From assembly GCF_947623445.1 (NCBI RefSeq), contig NC_135245.1:6579501-6643500 (forward strand): a stretch of DNA of 64,000 nucleotides. Direction: 5' to 3'. Made by a program: the position numbers and the translations under genes. The stretch comes from Clavelina lepadiformis (lineage: Eukaryota > Chordata > Ascidiacea > Aplousobranchia > Clavelinidae). Shown here one piece after another: positions 1-13,460 of the stretch. Position 1 is the first letter of the stretch; each line of letters starts with the position of its first letter. The notes under the pieces are model-generated. The model was not told where the DNA came from. It was given only the letters and a program-made list of their open reading frames with translations, and ran no database searches.

Positions 1-61
1 ACATATTGGTATATGATTTCTAGTTTTAAAACAATACAAATACAGAAAAATTGTCATGTAC

Positions 62-3000
62 TTGGTCTTATTTTTCCCCTTTTTCATTGAAATATTATGA
101 TCAGTTACATCTTTGTCCACCAAGTCAGCTTCATTCTTTACTTCAGCATCCACCAAACTTAACGATTCTTTCTTCACCAATTCCTCCCCCTGTGCATCTT
201 TCTTTTGATGTTCCAAGTCTTTTTCTAAGGCTGTAAATTAGCAGATATTATTCAAAAACAACACACAATAATAAATCTAAATGGTAAACAAAAGAGTAAC
301 CTTTTTAGTTTCTAAGATGAAAGATACTGAAAAGCATTGCTAATTTAGATGCTAAATATTTTAAAAACAAAAAATACCGTTTTCTTCATGTTAAGCTGAA
401 AATAGTGAAATAAATACACTTGACATTAATGAGCCATTAAGTTTAGAAAAAGCAACAGACCTGGAGCTGGGACAACAACATCTACTTTATCATCTTCGTC
501 AGAACTGTATATTTTAATAGTTGAGTGCTTCTTCTCCTGCATTGACGACCTCCTAGAAGTTAATGCAGCTGGCTCCCAGGCCTCATCTCTTTCATATTTT
601 CCACTCTTTGCTAAAAGCTCCGATAATGCTGGAGTGGATGCGGATTTATGGACGTCTGTCAAAGTAAGTAAGAAAATCATATGAAAGAGCTTTTTAATAA
701 TAAATATTCTAACTATAAGTTTTGGATTTAAATTGTTTCATGATATTAATAAAATAGTACTATCATAAAATAGTACTATTACTGTAATGATAGTGCTACT
801 GTTACTCAACAGTAAATAGTAATAGTAGTAAAATACTAATAATCAACTTTTGCAAAACAAGAAAACAACTAAGAAAAACAAAAAATAATAAACTAAATAA
901 GATAAAAGCAAATAAATAACTTTTTGCTTCAAATTGACACAAAATGTTTCATATCCTATGCAAAATAATCCAAATTTCTGTCTTTCGAAGACGAAAAAAG
1001 ACATTAATCTTTTAAACATTTATAAAAACCTGAGATTTTCTTTTTTAATTTTTCCTTTTTGTCGATTTTCTTTTTATCTTTCATAGGACGTCTTTTATCC
1101 GGCCTCTCTCTTTCTTTTTCGTCCTTCTTTTTAGATTTGCGATACTTTATTCTAAGAAATGGATTTTTCACACGACATGACTTGCAGTAGAAATATTTTA
1201 TATGCTTTGCTTCTTTTTCCGTAATTTTGATACAGTCACCATGAAACCTTTAAACACAAACTTAGTTAAAATGTTAAATAAAACAGTAGGTGGAAAATTA
1301 TTAAGTATATTATTTTTATAACAGATGTGTGTTTGCTTAATTATAGCAATTCAAAGGGTAGTAGGGTTTCTATGTATGTTATCGGTCTGACTATATTCAG
1401 TGCTAACTGAACAACATAATTCACTCTTTAATTTATAACAGTTTTATACTTAATTTAAATATGTTATTCTTGGTATTTATTACGGTTAGATAACAATCAA
1501 TTGCCAAACTGGCTCCATTTGTACAACAATATTCATCAGCTGAAAATATATTTAATATTTAAAATTACCAGACTAAAATACTTCTGAGTAAACATTCCTT
1601 GGTGTTATATCTGACTAGAACTAATTCTTGCCTATGGACCAATACAAAATAAATCTCAAATTCAAACAACAATATTAGGAGGAGATAACTGTGCAGAGCT
1701 GCATGAAGCCCACCAAATTTTTTGAAGTACCTGTAAGGTCTGTTTTGGCGCCCATATGCTAATCCTTCATGGCCAAAGAAACAAAATCATTGTAAAGTTG
1801 AACAAAGTTTTATTACACAAAGTGAAATAAATTAAAAAGAATGTTGTTGAAATGGAAAGAATACTATTCATGTTAGCTTTGTATCCGCCGTGGCAGTGAA
1901 GAACTTCAAAGATACAACATTTAGATTCTTAGCTGCGTCTTCTGTTTTAGAGTCAGTACAAAGACCATTAATAACATTAATTAAAATTAACTTTAATAAT
2001 GACCACAGCTAACTTTTAAATAAGAAAACAATAGGTAAACTGCGGCTGAATGGGTCTTATTTGGCATAATATATTCGAAAATGTGACCCCAAAAAAAGTT
2101 GGATGCCTCAATTTGACAAGTCGAAACAAGCGTGCGGGGTACAAAGTTGATTTACAGAATACAGTAACAATAACAAAATTTACACATTTTGAAATCCATT
2201 TTTTGTTAAGCACACAATTTAATGCAACAAAAAATTAAAAATCTAAATAGATAATGTGTGTCCAGTGTCCACCAGAACTTGCACAAAGACATGCTCGGCA
2301 GCCAGGGCTTGAGTGATGTGGAATTAACACTGAGTTTAAGTCATGCAAAGACTTTTGAAGTCTGAGGATAAAGATTGTGGTACCATATCAAGCGAAGTTT
2401 TTTGAAGAGCATATTCTTGAACACCTTAATTTCGCTTTTGTCTGAGATGGCTCTGATAGATAGAACATTTAACAAGTACATCTTCACATTGTAAAGGGTT
2501 TATATTCAACTGATACCAACTAACGTTTTCTGCAATAAGTCAAAAACTTGTACAAGTCTAAATCCTCCGTTGTAATATTTTCTTTTTGTAGCCTAACTGT
2601 AGGTTTTCCTTAGCCATTGTATCTGCCCTTACTGTTCTGTCTTTTTGTCCATGTTGATTCTTACTTATAATAACTTAGTCTCCTTTACTTTTGTCTTTTC
2701 ATATCAGGTTTAACTTCTGCAGAAATTATTATGCCGCAATAGTTCTTCTCTAGTACCTCATAAATCCTTTCCGTTCAAGTCTTCATGTCAAAAAAATGCG
2801 CAAAAGTACAAGAGAACCTATTATCTTACCTTTTTAAATCGCTTTGTTTAAATACAAAAAAGACAATTCACTAGAACTTCGTATAACAGAATTGCTGTCC
2901 ATATATATATTATTCAGGCAACCACCACAATTTACTGTCCAACTACATCATACTTATACATAAGTATGATCTGTAGGCCTACACAATAACCTTATGTAAA

Positions 3001-5046
3001 TCTGCAGACAAAAATCATTACTTCAATTTCTTTTTACCCTGAAGGTTCTATAAAAAAGTGCCTATTTTTCCCTTCATTGCCTTTGCCAATTTCTTTAGAG
3101 CTTGAACTAATTTTTTCAGTTTCTTCATGCTGTTTATACTGTTCTTATCATGGACTGGTACAGAGCAAACTTAACAATGGCATTATCAAGACATTGGTCA
3201 TGCCCCACAATCACATTGTGAGGTAAAGCATTGAATAAAGTTCCTGGAAAAACAATGAGTGCCCAGTGGGCATCCATTCAGCTCAATTTTGGATGCTGCA
3301 CTAGGCTATAGACCAGAGGTCGGGAACCTATGGCTCGCGAGCCAGATATGGCTCTTTTGATGACGGCATCTGGCTCGCAGATAAATCTAAGCTGGCATTT
3401 CTTAGCACAATTGTTACGAATAAAACTTTTCTGTTATTTGTAGTTTTGTAATTTCTGTACCATGCAGCACCAGAAATCGCATTAACAGTAATTAGCATGT
3501 TATTAAAGAGTAAATTCAGACATTTACCGTTGTCTAAAATAGTTGGTTTTGCTTAAAAATGCACACGTTAGTTGCATTAAGTGTTGAAAAATATTATATG
3601 GCTCTAACGGAAATAAAATTAACAATATGTGGCTTTCATGGCTCCTTCGCCAAAAAGGTTCCCGACCCCTGCTATAGACAATGGGCAAAGTATTCTACAG
3701 GCTTGGGAATGCAGGATTGAGTTGAAATGGTGGCATCAAGGCTTGCTTGGCCTGCTAGTGAAAATAAAATACCTAACGTGGTCTCTGTGTTGAGTTTTCC
3801 CACCTCTAAACTATCAAACAGTTTCAACCTGTGCTGAAAATTATTTAGGTATGAAGCAAAATTAATATTTTCCAAATTGATTTGAAACTGGCTGTAAAAC
3901 AACATTTGCTAAGTAAGAAAAATTATACTGAAACAATTGTAAGCAAATATTAATATCAACAATGGACATGGTGGTGACAGGAAAGACAAACAGATAGCAT
4001 TTATGTCACCACATCATGCATATTTAAGCAACAATGATTGTGTACTAGTTACACCAGTCTTTATTCATAAAACTTAGCAAATTCCAACCATTTTTTTGTC
4101 GTGCAGTTGTTATTAATTTCATCAAAGTGACTGTTTCACAAAAGTGTCCATTGCTAAAGAAAGACTAATGAGTTACATTAAATGAACAGACAAAAGAAAA
4201 AACTGAAAGATTCTTTGTGGATGTAAGAATTATCACTACATTTTGTTGTTACATCCGTGCACTGTTGATATCTACACAAACAAACCCAATTCGACAAGTG
4301 TACAAAAGCATGTTATTGATAAGTATATATATAACTTTATTCAGTTGATCTATACCAGGCCTGGCCAACCCGCGGCTCGAGCCGCATGCGACTCTTTTCC
4401 CAGTATTATACGGCTCTTTCGTTCATATTGTATTTGTGTTTTTTAGCTTGTACAGTGTAAATGACCGTATAAATGACTTGTAAATTTCTGTCATTTTCAT
4501 GTTTGTGTGTAACATTTACAATAAACGTAGTTGAACAAAGGTGTGTATGTGAGTGAGGAAGAGACGGGGTGATATTCATGTGTATAATGTGGCTCTTTGC
4601 GGTTAACACAGTAAGAAGTGAGGCTCTTAGTCTCTGACTGGTTGGCCACCCCTGATCTATACTATAAGCCTAGTCTGCTTAGATCCAAAAAACAATGAGA
4701 TCAGACTTGTAAAATATAAAAGTGACAGCACAGTTTCAATTGGGTAGCAGAGATGTAGTATATAAGTTTACAGCCAAGTGACGTCATAATATGAGTTGCA
4801 AAGACCTACTTTACATACAAATGCATCATGTGGTTGTGTGCTTTGTGTTTTGCCCTAGACCTACAAAATATACGTTAGTATTCGTTGTTGTGATTGACTA
4901 AACAAAGCAGGTAAAACTAAAGTGAAGCTACAATAACCAGACATTGCTTACCATTCCTGGCACTCATCACACATTATCATAAAACGCTCGATATCCGAAG
5001 TTCTGCAGATGCAGTAAACGGAATCGACAGCATCACTGTCGCTCAT
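62..5046 (-). CDS. CXXC1: CXXC1 (CFP1), N-terminal part, runs off left edge
   Basis: CXXC1 is the PHD and CXXC zinc-finger subunit of the SET1 (COMPASS) H3K4 methyltransferase complex and acts in the nucleus at CpG-rich promoters. Four coding exons are seen: 4952-5046, 1030-1247, 461-655 and 62-230; all have GT/AG borders and compatible phases. Exon 1 carries YCICRTSDIERFMIMCDEC and is split in the Trp codon; exon 2 resumes with FHGDCIKITEKEAKHI and FYCKSC, completing a C4HC3 PHD finger that matches CFP1 more closely than other PHD families. A Lys/Arg-rich stretch and then Ser/Asp- and Glu-rich linkers follow. The CXXC finger expected next is outside the window. The start used is the ATG at 5046, just before the PHD as in other CFP1 proteins; an in-frame ATG at 5175 would add 43 residues. 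Intron 1 (about 3.7 kb) holds two hAT-like elements. Exon 4 is the least certain because its donor is weak. Confidence 0.88.
3314..3671. mobile_element. hAT-type nonautonomous element, family A copy 1
   Basis: A 358-bp element with imperfect terminal inverted repeats (CAGAGGTCGGGAACC at the left, GGTTCCCGACCCCTG at the right) is flanked by a perfect 8-bp target duplication, CTATAGAC (3306-3313 and 3672-3679). It has no coding capacity. Termini and 8-bp duplication are typical of hAT transposons. It lies in CXXC1 intron 1 and is almost identical to 25913-26271. Confidence 0.9.
4356..4654. mobile_element. hAT-type nonautonomous element, family B copy 1
   Basis: A 299-bp element starting CAGGCCTGGCCAACC and ending GGTTGGCCACCCCTG, with perfect duplication ATCTATAC on both sides (4348-4355, 4655-4662). 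Subterminal GAGCCGCATG and GGCTCTT repeats recur in the other families of this window. It lies in CXXC1 intron 1. A related copy in opposite orientation is at 28168-28521. Confidence 0.88.
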
Positions 5047-5175
5047 CTTGAAAGTCGTCTTCCTTGGTTTATTGGTATCCAAATACTTAGCCAGCTTCAC
5101 TTTGCGTTCTGGAACTTCGAACCTCCGGGCGATGTCGTGATGAAGCACCGCTTCTTTTTTCCTTACCTCTTCCAT

Positions 5176-5853
5176 TACATATCAACTCGTCTTATCGGCA
5201 GCACTTTTTTTCTATTTTCACCACCAAGTGATGTCATAAAAATGTTTCTTATTTTTCAGCCACAAGCCGATAGTTGGTCAGTTAATAGACAATTCTTGAC
5301 TGCAAACAAAACTTAATGGCTATATGGTGAAGATATAAACATCGCTTTACTAAAATACCAGTACGTTCGTTGCTGAATAACAAGACATAATTTAGGAATG
5401 CGATGTAGATTTATGTTGAAGATAGCGTAAATCTACGTCACATTTTGCTAACCTTAAATCAGAATTCAGTGGTCAGCTACAATCGGCTTGGCATGATATA
5501 TATTTAATTGAGTGCTTATAAGTTATAACCTCTTTCTTCAGCTTTACAAAGACTCATACCCAACTTACCCAAGTTATTACCGCGTCAATAGTACTTACGC
5601 AGTCACGTGACCTGTAATCGGTACGCACTGGTGAACATCATATGACAACAAAACATCAATCTTTGCGATGCGTTGCTGTTAGTGTGCTGATGAGAGGTGC
5701 CCGCCTTGGCACCGTTACCCTGTTCTGTTGTATTTCTGTTACCAAATGTGTTTGCTTAAAATCCTAATTTGCCGACTTATTTATCGTTATAGACCAAGAG
5801 ACAAGTAGTTTATTATTCTTGAAACTGTAAATATTTTTTGCTCGTGAGACAAA
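5176..5853. promoter_or_regulatory. divergent promoter region between CXXC1 and ZFYVE19
   Basis: This spacer separates the outward-pointing start codons of CXXC1 (minus) and ZFYVE19 (plus), so it must hold both promoters and 5' UTRs unless either gene has distant first exons. A TCACGTGACC site (palindromic E-box, USF/TFE3 type) lies at 5603-5612. No TATA box is evident at a sensible distance. That both genes share one regulatory region is inference. Confidence 0.5.
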
Positions 5854-8800
5854 ATGTCTGGCCCAGACAGATGCTTTGAATGCGCCAATAAGTTCGGCTT
5901 TTTCAAGAAACAGGTGAGTCTATGAGTTGATTTTGCTATAAAATTTTGCAATTTCAGTACAGTACATGTTTTGCAATTTCAGTACAGTACAAGTACATGT
6001 TTTTGATTGTATTTTGGCCAAGTTTTTTCGTTTAAACAACTTTGTGCCCTAAACCTAGAATCCCACTCGGCTTCAGGATAGTATAGCAATATGTATGGTA
6101 TGGCAATACAGTGATGCCATAGTGAAAAGTAGGGTACCTACACGCACGAGATTCATCAACATTGGTTCACGCCGAACTTTTTATCTTCACACTGATTTAT
6201 AGTAAATAAACAATTTTGAATGTTATTTGAAGGCCAATCTATAATAATTAAACAAAGAATTGGGTCTAGTATGCCAGTGAACAACCAAACGACGTCACAA
6301 TTTGATTAGCTGAGGTCTAATATGCAAAAGCATCCTGATGCTGTGCACAAATAGAAGTACAAATATATGATATTATATTATTTGTATAGTAATATAAATT
6401 ACTTTCAGCATGACTGCAAGAAGTGTCAACGGACAGCTTGCAAGGGTTGTCTATCATACAATGTTGTGTTACCAGGCTTAGGACCAATGCCACAACCTGT
6501 CTGCAAGTCTTGTTATAATGCTAACCAGTCAAAACCGAGCCACAGTGGAAGGGTATCGCCTCCAGCAAATTTCAAAAGGTGCATCAAAATGTTTAATATA
6601 CTGAACATTGATGAAACATGACTAAATTGTTTTACCATAAAGTGAATGTATACTCAATCCACAAAATAACTTGTGGGTTATTGTTATTGACATACTTCTC
6701 TAACAGGGAGCTTGCAAGGAAGCAAGAGATTAAAGACAAAGAGAGCGTGACACCTGCTGTGGATCCAGCTGATGAGAGAATAATGGAACGACTGGAAAAA
6801 CTTAAAAAATCATGTGATAGGAAAGGTTATGAAAATATAAAAAGCATAAAAATGTTTGGAAGGCTAAAGTAGTTATCATACAAATTATAAGGTATAACTA
6901 ATGTACAGAAGGTTGAATTGTAGTTGTCAAGATTCTAAAATGCAGAGTTGGTTCCTTTTAAACATCATAAATTGTTGTGTATTGTGTAACCTCTTTAACC
7001 TGGCTTAGGATCTCTCAGCCTGTCTCTCAACAGCATAGAGTTAGTTTTGAAATACCTCTATAAGGTTGTGGTACTTTTACAGATCTGACAGTTGATGAAA
7101 TTGAAGATCGTTTGCAAAAACTTTGTTCTGCCGAGCCCAATATGACTATGGAGGAACTGGAATATCGTTTAGCCAAACTTAAAGGAGAACGTCCTCCTGC
7201 CATAAGAGTACATAGCATTAGAGTAAGTTACTATAATGGGAATTGTATAAGAAGTGGAAGTTTGTTATAAAAAGAGATGTGTCAAATTGAAAAAGATTTG
7301 GATTTTTCAGAATTACTGTTTTGATATTCGTGCGAAGTACCTAATGAGCAACTGAATCATGGATGCTTAAAGTGAGAAGCACATCCAAAAACAAATGTTG
7401 ACAAAATTGCTAAAAATGAATGTACAAGTATTGATTTGAAAAGCAAAATCCAAGTAAATGATTTTCAGTAAGGAATGTTGACTCTAGCTTAGCTTAGCCA
7501 GGAAAAGAAATCATATTTCAGACCGAAGTTGATAAATTTATAAGTAGTGTTGTATTCGGGTTTGCCATTGTTAGTATTTGTGTTTGCCCAAATTTTCGAC
7601 ACAAGTTATTTTCGGCAAATCTATTCAAGTTTGGGTTTGTATCGGCCTATCTCTAGTAGTTACTGCCAAAATTTTTGGCAAATTTGCTGCTAATTATGGT
7701 GGAAGTGGGTACGATTATGATGTCACAATGTAAGTCCAACATGCTTGATGGCTTTTATGTCTTTACCTTAATTGCTGGTGTCAGACTAGTCCAGCACCAA
7801 CAGTTAAGCTGAGCTCAACGGGCTGTAGCTTAACATCTACCTTCACCAGTATAAATGCAAAAACTAGGTTAGGCTTAATTAACGCAAGATATTCCTGTTA
7901 CACATTTACATATGCTTAGCCATATATATTCCTTATCACCCACATAAAATATTGTATTCCGAGTTGGTTGAAATAAAAGCGTCATGTACATTGTTTTATC
8001 ATAATTACCACTACATATGTCATTGATTTGTGTTTTTGCAACACGTTTTTGACAATTAATGGATAACAACTACATATTATTACTCTAGTATACATACTGA
8101 CAAATTTTTATTGGTTGAATGTTAATTTGTTTTTGGACTTGCCCCTCACTGTCACGCTTCTGGTTAATAGATCAGTCTGTTTTTGCTTTTACACAATTAC
8201 TAAGAATTCTTGCAAGTTGCAAACATTTTACTGTTTTGACATTCGATCATACAAATAATTAAATTGGTCAACATTTGTGTTCGATTGACACATGTTTATC
8301 ATTAATCCATTTCGTCAAATATAAATTTTTGGTTAACTCAAAATAACAAGCTTTCACCATCTATACTGTATTTCTTATCTAATGTGATCAGGTATGATTT
8401 TATTAGGTGTTTGAAACACATGAACCTGCGTACAGCAAAGTTAAATTTGAAAAATAACTTGCTTGGGAGCCACTACTAATTTTAGCCTCATCTTTGAACA
8501 TTATGGTATGTGGTCCTAATATATTTTGTGCGAATTTTAACTTTGGTTAGAAGCGACCAAGTGACAATGAACCACACTCCTCCAAAGAGACTGGATCCTC
8601 CGAGGCGAAGCAGGTAAAACGCCTCATCCGTCAGTACACCGAGGAAATTTTAATGGAAGAGCAAAAAAATCCATATACAGATTCAAGCGAAAATTTTCAT
8701 CCTGAAGTGATACCTGAAAGTGATTTAATTTTGCTTAAAACTATTTGGATTTTAGTAGGCCTGCTCTATGAGTAGGATTATTAATTATAATAGTATAGTA

Positions 8801-9900
8801 TTATTTTAGGCTTTCATATCTCTTAATTCTTTGACAGTATCACTTCATTTGAAATTGAAACATAAAGCGGTTAAATCTTTATAGATCCCAGTTCTGATGA
8901 TTTGATTGAACTTGCAAGATCAGAGTTACGAAGAGAGCAGGAAGAAGAAAAAGAAGGGATGATCATTGATGAGAAAATTATGAATAGATTGTCCCAGCTT
9001 ACTGCAGCACCTGCTGGTTTGTATATTGATTAGTTATTGATGTATGTACAATTGCAGAACTTGCATGATTCAGTGATTTGATTAGATAAAATTCCTACCG
9101 TGCATGTTGTTTGACATTGTTATAATTCAATGCACCACTTGTTAAGAATTGATAGCTACCTGGCTTGATATTTTTAGTTAAAGAATCCGTTCTGGAAGAT
9201 TTTGATACCAGTGGAATCGATGAAGAGAGCAGTCATCTTATCCGGAAACTCTTGGAGGAGGATAGACTCGAATATAACCTCGTGGAACAAGGAATCACTG
9301 TGGCTCCTCGGACCTCAAGGTCATCTGCCAAAGGAGGAAATAGTTTTACACGGTAAGTAAGAAGTATTTTTCTTTGTTTCAGTTTCATAGTTTATCAAGC
9401 AAATGTGGTGTCTGCTTAACTGTTTCCACTGGAGCTTATCTTTACTTTTTGTTGATGTTAATATGTGTGATGTTATTAACTGCAATGTAATTATTTTTAA
9501 TGTTGATAATATCTTCATGTTGAAATAAATCCAGTTGCTGAAGAATCTGATTCTGACACTGATGCCGTTGACAAAAGATACCAACATACAACACTGCTTA
9601 TATTTATATATGCCTTTTAATTACAAATAGTTTGCTGTGTGCTTAATCACGTTTTATACACGAAAGTGTTCCATGCTATTTTCATGAACTATTGATGTGG
9701 GTTTCAGGAACCATAAGGCAAATGAAGCTGACACAGAGGAAGAATTTCCATGGTGTTTCATGTGCAACGATGACGCAATCATTCGCTGCATAACTTGTGA
9801 AGACCTGTTTTGTAAAACTTGTTTTCGGATCTCGCACAAAGACTCAGATATGAAAGGTCACAAAACTGAAAAATTTGTTGGAAAGAATGTTGACATTTGA
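5854..9900 (+). CDS. ZFYVE19: ZFYVE19 (ANCHR), abscission-checkpoint FYVE-type protein
   Basis: ANCHR holds VPS4 at the midbody in the Aurora-B NoCut checkpoint and delays abscission. Eight coding exons: 5854-5913, 6409-6578, 6707-6825, 7083-7222, 8551-8719, 8885-9016, 9178-9352 and 9708-9900. Every junction has GT/AG and matching phase, giving 385 aa. The N-terminus has the atypical FYVE-like zinc finger (CFEC, then CKKC, CKGC, CKSC), starting at residue 7. The middle has the family's repeated short helices (IMERLEKLKK, IEDRLQKL, MEELEYRLAKLKGER, the last two about 20 residues apart). The last exon has the conserved C-terminal Zn-binding module: EEFPWCFMCNDDA, IIRCITC, DLFCKTCFRISH. The length and domain order match human ZFYVE19 without its extended N-terminus. 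The FYVE-like finger lacks the full RRHHCR signature, as is usual for this family. Confidence 0.93.
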
Positions 9901-11144
9901 TCTTACTGACTCCGAAAACTATCTTGCACTTCAAGGGGATCGTGCAAATGTAATCATTAGGAATACTCTACAATTTTTAATTTAGTTGTTAAGGAACTTC
10001 AAGCATTTAGCTTAGATCTTTACAGTTCTTTACATCTGTCATTTGTGAAAATGTTTAAAACAGCTTAGACCACTATTTAAAAAGACAACACCAGTTAACT
10101 GGAGCAACTGTAAACTACGGACTTCGTTGGCGTTTGAGGTAGGTAAAAATATTTTGCTGAAAATTGTACTGCATTCCACCCGGTTACTGTTATTCTTGTG
10201 TCTTGAATATGTAATTTGTCAATTGACCTCTAATCTCATTCGAGAATTAATCCTAAATGTGGTATGCTCCGTGGAGTAATGAAATGATTTATTTTATCTA
10301 TATGCAGCACTGTTGTAATCTTAATAGTATTAACTTTTTTGCGTGTTGTACTACCATACAAATTTGTTTATATAAAATTGCAATTTGGCAAATGACTGGA
10401 CTAACCACATTACAATTGGATTTTTGAAAAACACAGCAGGCTGTCTGTATATGTGTGTAAATTTGCTGCAAACTGCACATTTACATTTACTGATATGTAA
10501 CCAGAAGTTATTTTTACTATGGAATTTTACCGTTTTAATTAAGGCATCGTCAATTCTTTTTTTTAAGTTCCTCACAATCAATATACAGCCATTACTACAC
10601 TCGCCTCTATCTCCGTATATTAACGAGGACAAGGGGTTGCCATAAGGAAGCGCCAGCTAGTTTTATCTCACTGCGTTATTTCCATTACACATGTTTCTAT
10701 CTACTGTTGCTTCCCAAATAACACAGCTTAAGAATAACAAATTAACTTCATGGTGATTGAGGTTTAGAAGCGCTTTTGGGGTAATTTTAAGGTGCTGATT
10801 TCAAAAATGATGTCAGATTTTGTGCCTATGAGGGCTGCGCTTTTCACACTTTAATAGAGTTGCTAATATGCATTTTAACAACGAACACAAACCTTCAGCT
10901 CATTCACTTCCAAATATAGCTTACAAAACGTAATTGAGAAACAATACACAAAGATTTGGCCTTCCAGTACAAATACTAAGCCTAGTGGTGAAAATAAAAC
11001 GTTAAAGAAGCAAGAAAAATTTAAAAAACATGGTGGCATACTGCATTTCCACAACAGAAAAGACCGTACGTTTGCTAAGTCTGAAACTTTCTTTTCTGTG
11101 CTTGTCTTACTACTGACAACTTTTCGTTTTAAATACCAACAATA
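9901..11144. other. ZFYVE19 3' flank, no gene seen
   Basis: The 3' UTR of ZFYVE19 is presumably at the start of this stretch, but I see no canonical AATAAA close to the stop. Open frames here are short and have no recognisable family or splice structure. Confidence 0.4.
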
Positions 11145-11758
11145 GCTAGTCGGCTATCATGTTGGTATTGCAACGCCATTGGTATCTTTTTTATGTCTTG
11201 GTGGAAGTGCTCTCCTTGCTCTTCATTCAGTGCTCCCATGTTTTATGGAAAATAGTTTAAATCACCATGAAGAAAATGTGCCTTTACTCACATTGCACCC
11301 TAATTTTGTTAAAAATTTAACAGGTCTTCGACAAGGTGGTAATAATTAGGAGCTTAATAGTTTCCAATGAAGTTTTCCACAATTGCTGTAACGGACCGTC
11401 AAGCATTTTTTAAGGATTGTCAGGGTGAGTGGGAAAGATTTGCCTTGCGTTAGACGACGTATCTGAGAACCATCCAAAATTCCAGCCCTCAAATTTTCAG
11501 TGCTTAATGCAGGGAAGTTTGCACACAAATATGCAAAGCAGTCACTTTCTTTATTTAAAGATTTAATTGTTTCATCAATCCCAGCTTGATGTGCAGTGAA
11601 TGGAGTAACGCATTGTTTGGGTTAGCCAAAGGAGAGCGTAAAATATTCTTTTTACCAATCTTAAATGCTACTTTCTTTGGCCAATTTTCCCTAATCCAAT
11701 GTTCTTCACGAGCCCTGCTGTTCCATAGACATAAATATGTCAATTCTGTAGATTCCAC
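11145..11758 (-). pseudogene. decayed transposon-associated protein gene (LHIKLGLMKQ family)
   Basis: The minus strand preserves, in order but in shifted frames, the hallmark blocks of an uncharacterised protein family that is highly repeated in invertebrate genomes: YLCLWNSRA and LHIKLGLMKQ (about 11575-11740), FPALSTENLRAGILDG (about 11465-11525), HFLHGDLNYFP (about 11240-11285) and NEEQGEHFHQDIKKIP (about 11180-11230). At least one in-frame stop (TAA where the family has Glu) lies between the last two blocks, and frameshifts separate the others. It is therefore a dead copy. I recognise the family by its motifs but cannot give it a firm transposon superfamily, and I see no terminal repeats around it. 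Confidence 0.72.
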
Positions 11759-13460
11759 GTTGAAGTCTAAGCTGCTTACTGCGTTATGAAGTCGTATAAA
11801 CTGATAACTGGCACTATTCAGTAAGACCGACTATGATATTACACACACATTAAGATGACCGAAGATGTTAGTATGTTACTGTAGTTCAAGCTTACCAATA
11901 CTATAACTAACTCCCCACGGAATTCAAACAGTTGATAAGGCAGCATTTAAAAGTATCGCAAGTGATTATAAAATGTGGTTAAAAGTTAGTACAGTAGTGG
12001 GAGGTAACTTTTGAAAATTTCAATAAGAGTTATTTCAAAACTTTACTATACAATGCTAAGCATATATTATGTTGCGGCTAATCCTGACCAGATGGGCACA
12101 ATCTGATGCGATTCTTGGAATCTGCACCCCTAAAAAAATCAATTCCGTTCTAAATTTCAAGTCCCCAAAAATCCTGTACCAGCGAAATCTTTTAACTGCA
12201 GTGTCACGCCAGCCTTTCTACGACTTCTTAAATGTTTTGTTCTGAAGTCCACGTGAGAGTTTTACGGTGAAGAATCATTAAAGTATGGAATGTATGATAA
12301 AACTAACGTTCAACGTTTTTATCCTATCACTACGGTTTTTCGAAACGTGAGTTTTACCTTAAAATAACAGGCGCTAGTCATGTCTTGGTTGAGACCTCAA
12401 AATGACTCGAACACAGCAACTTTCAGTTTAATCCGCGGTTTACCAAGACAGATTAGGTTGCATGAGTTATATGAAAATTCAGCGCATTAGGGCTTCCATT
12501 GTAGCGTTGAATTATACTGAATAATATACCTGATAATGGAAGAATATTTTCAACATAACGATGACAAATCTTAGAAAAAAAACATTTGGAGTTAACACAC
12601 GAAAACGCAGAGAACCGTTCTTTATGATGCCCCAAGCTTCCATACAGAAGTTCGCTTCTGTTATTTTCAATCTGATATACCAGCAAAACTATGATCTTCT
12701 AATACTAGTTGGTCGATTTTGATTAGTGTCTTACAAGTCAGCTGCAGGTAATAAACCAATGACAAACTATTGATACACACACCGACTTCTGCACCATTCC
12801 ATCGACGATTTTCACAAAATGGGTTGTTTTTTATATACAAGCGAACCTAATCGGTAACATTACTACTGGTGGCAGTCTCGTAAGCTCTAACCTAACGTTA
12901 ACTAGCCTATGTTGTAGAGGTCGGGAAAGACTTACAGAGGAAGTTTATTTTTAGAAATGCCAGCAGAAATGGCAAAGAAACATATATCTATTCTAAATAA
13001 AACAAAAAGAACAATCTCCTCGGGTTGACATTACAACGAACGTACTTAAAGCTGCTTCACAGAAATAGTCAAGATTTCAACAAGACCACAACAACATTAG
13101 GAATAACCTGACCGATACAACATTTCAGGCCAGGCTTGTAAAAAAACAGAATATAATTTGAATGCAAACTATCTATTTTACAAAAATTTTTTAAAGAAAA
13201 AACTTTCAAAATTGCAGCAGCAACCAGTTTTCAGTTTGTTTTTTTAACTTCAATTTCGTTCAGTCTTGCTGAAGCAGGAATTGATGATTGAAGTAGACAA
13301 AGAATAACAGCAGTATCAACAAAGTCCCTCTTTGTATTAACATTGTGACGTATGTCCCACGTCATTCCTCCTTGCCCAGTGCTACCAATGGATGGTGACT
13401 TCTTACGCTACCGATGGGCTTGAATCTGGTGGTTCGCAAGATAGACGTTAAGCATCGGCC
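11759..13460. other. spacer downstream of XPO1, no gene seen
   Basis: This lies between the decayed element and the XPO1 stop codon, so its right part should contain the XPO1 3' UTR. A minus-strand AATAAA (TTTATT on the plus strand) occurs near 12944, about 500 bases past the stop, and could be its poly(A) signal. No coding structure is recognised. Confidence 0.4.

Noticed and set aside
9535..9585. Exon-like stretch in ZFYVE19 intron 7, reading AEESDSDTDAVDK after an AG
   Set aside because: It resembles the acidic segment of ANCHR, but no GT donor follows in frame and exons 7 and 8 join perfectly without it. It may be a decayed or alternative exon.
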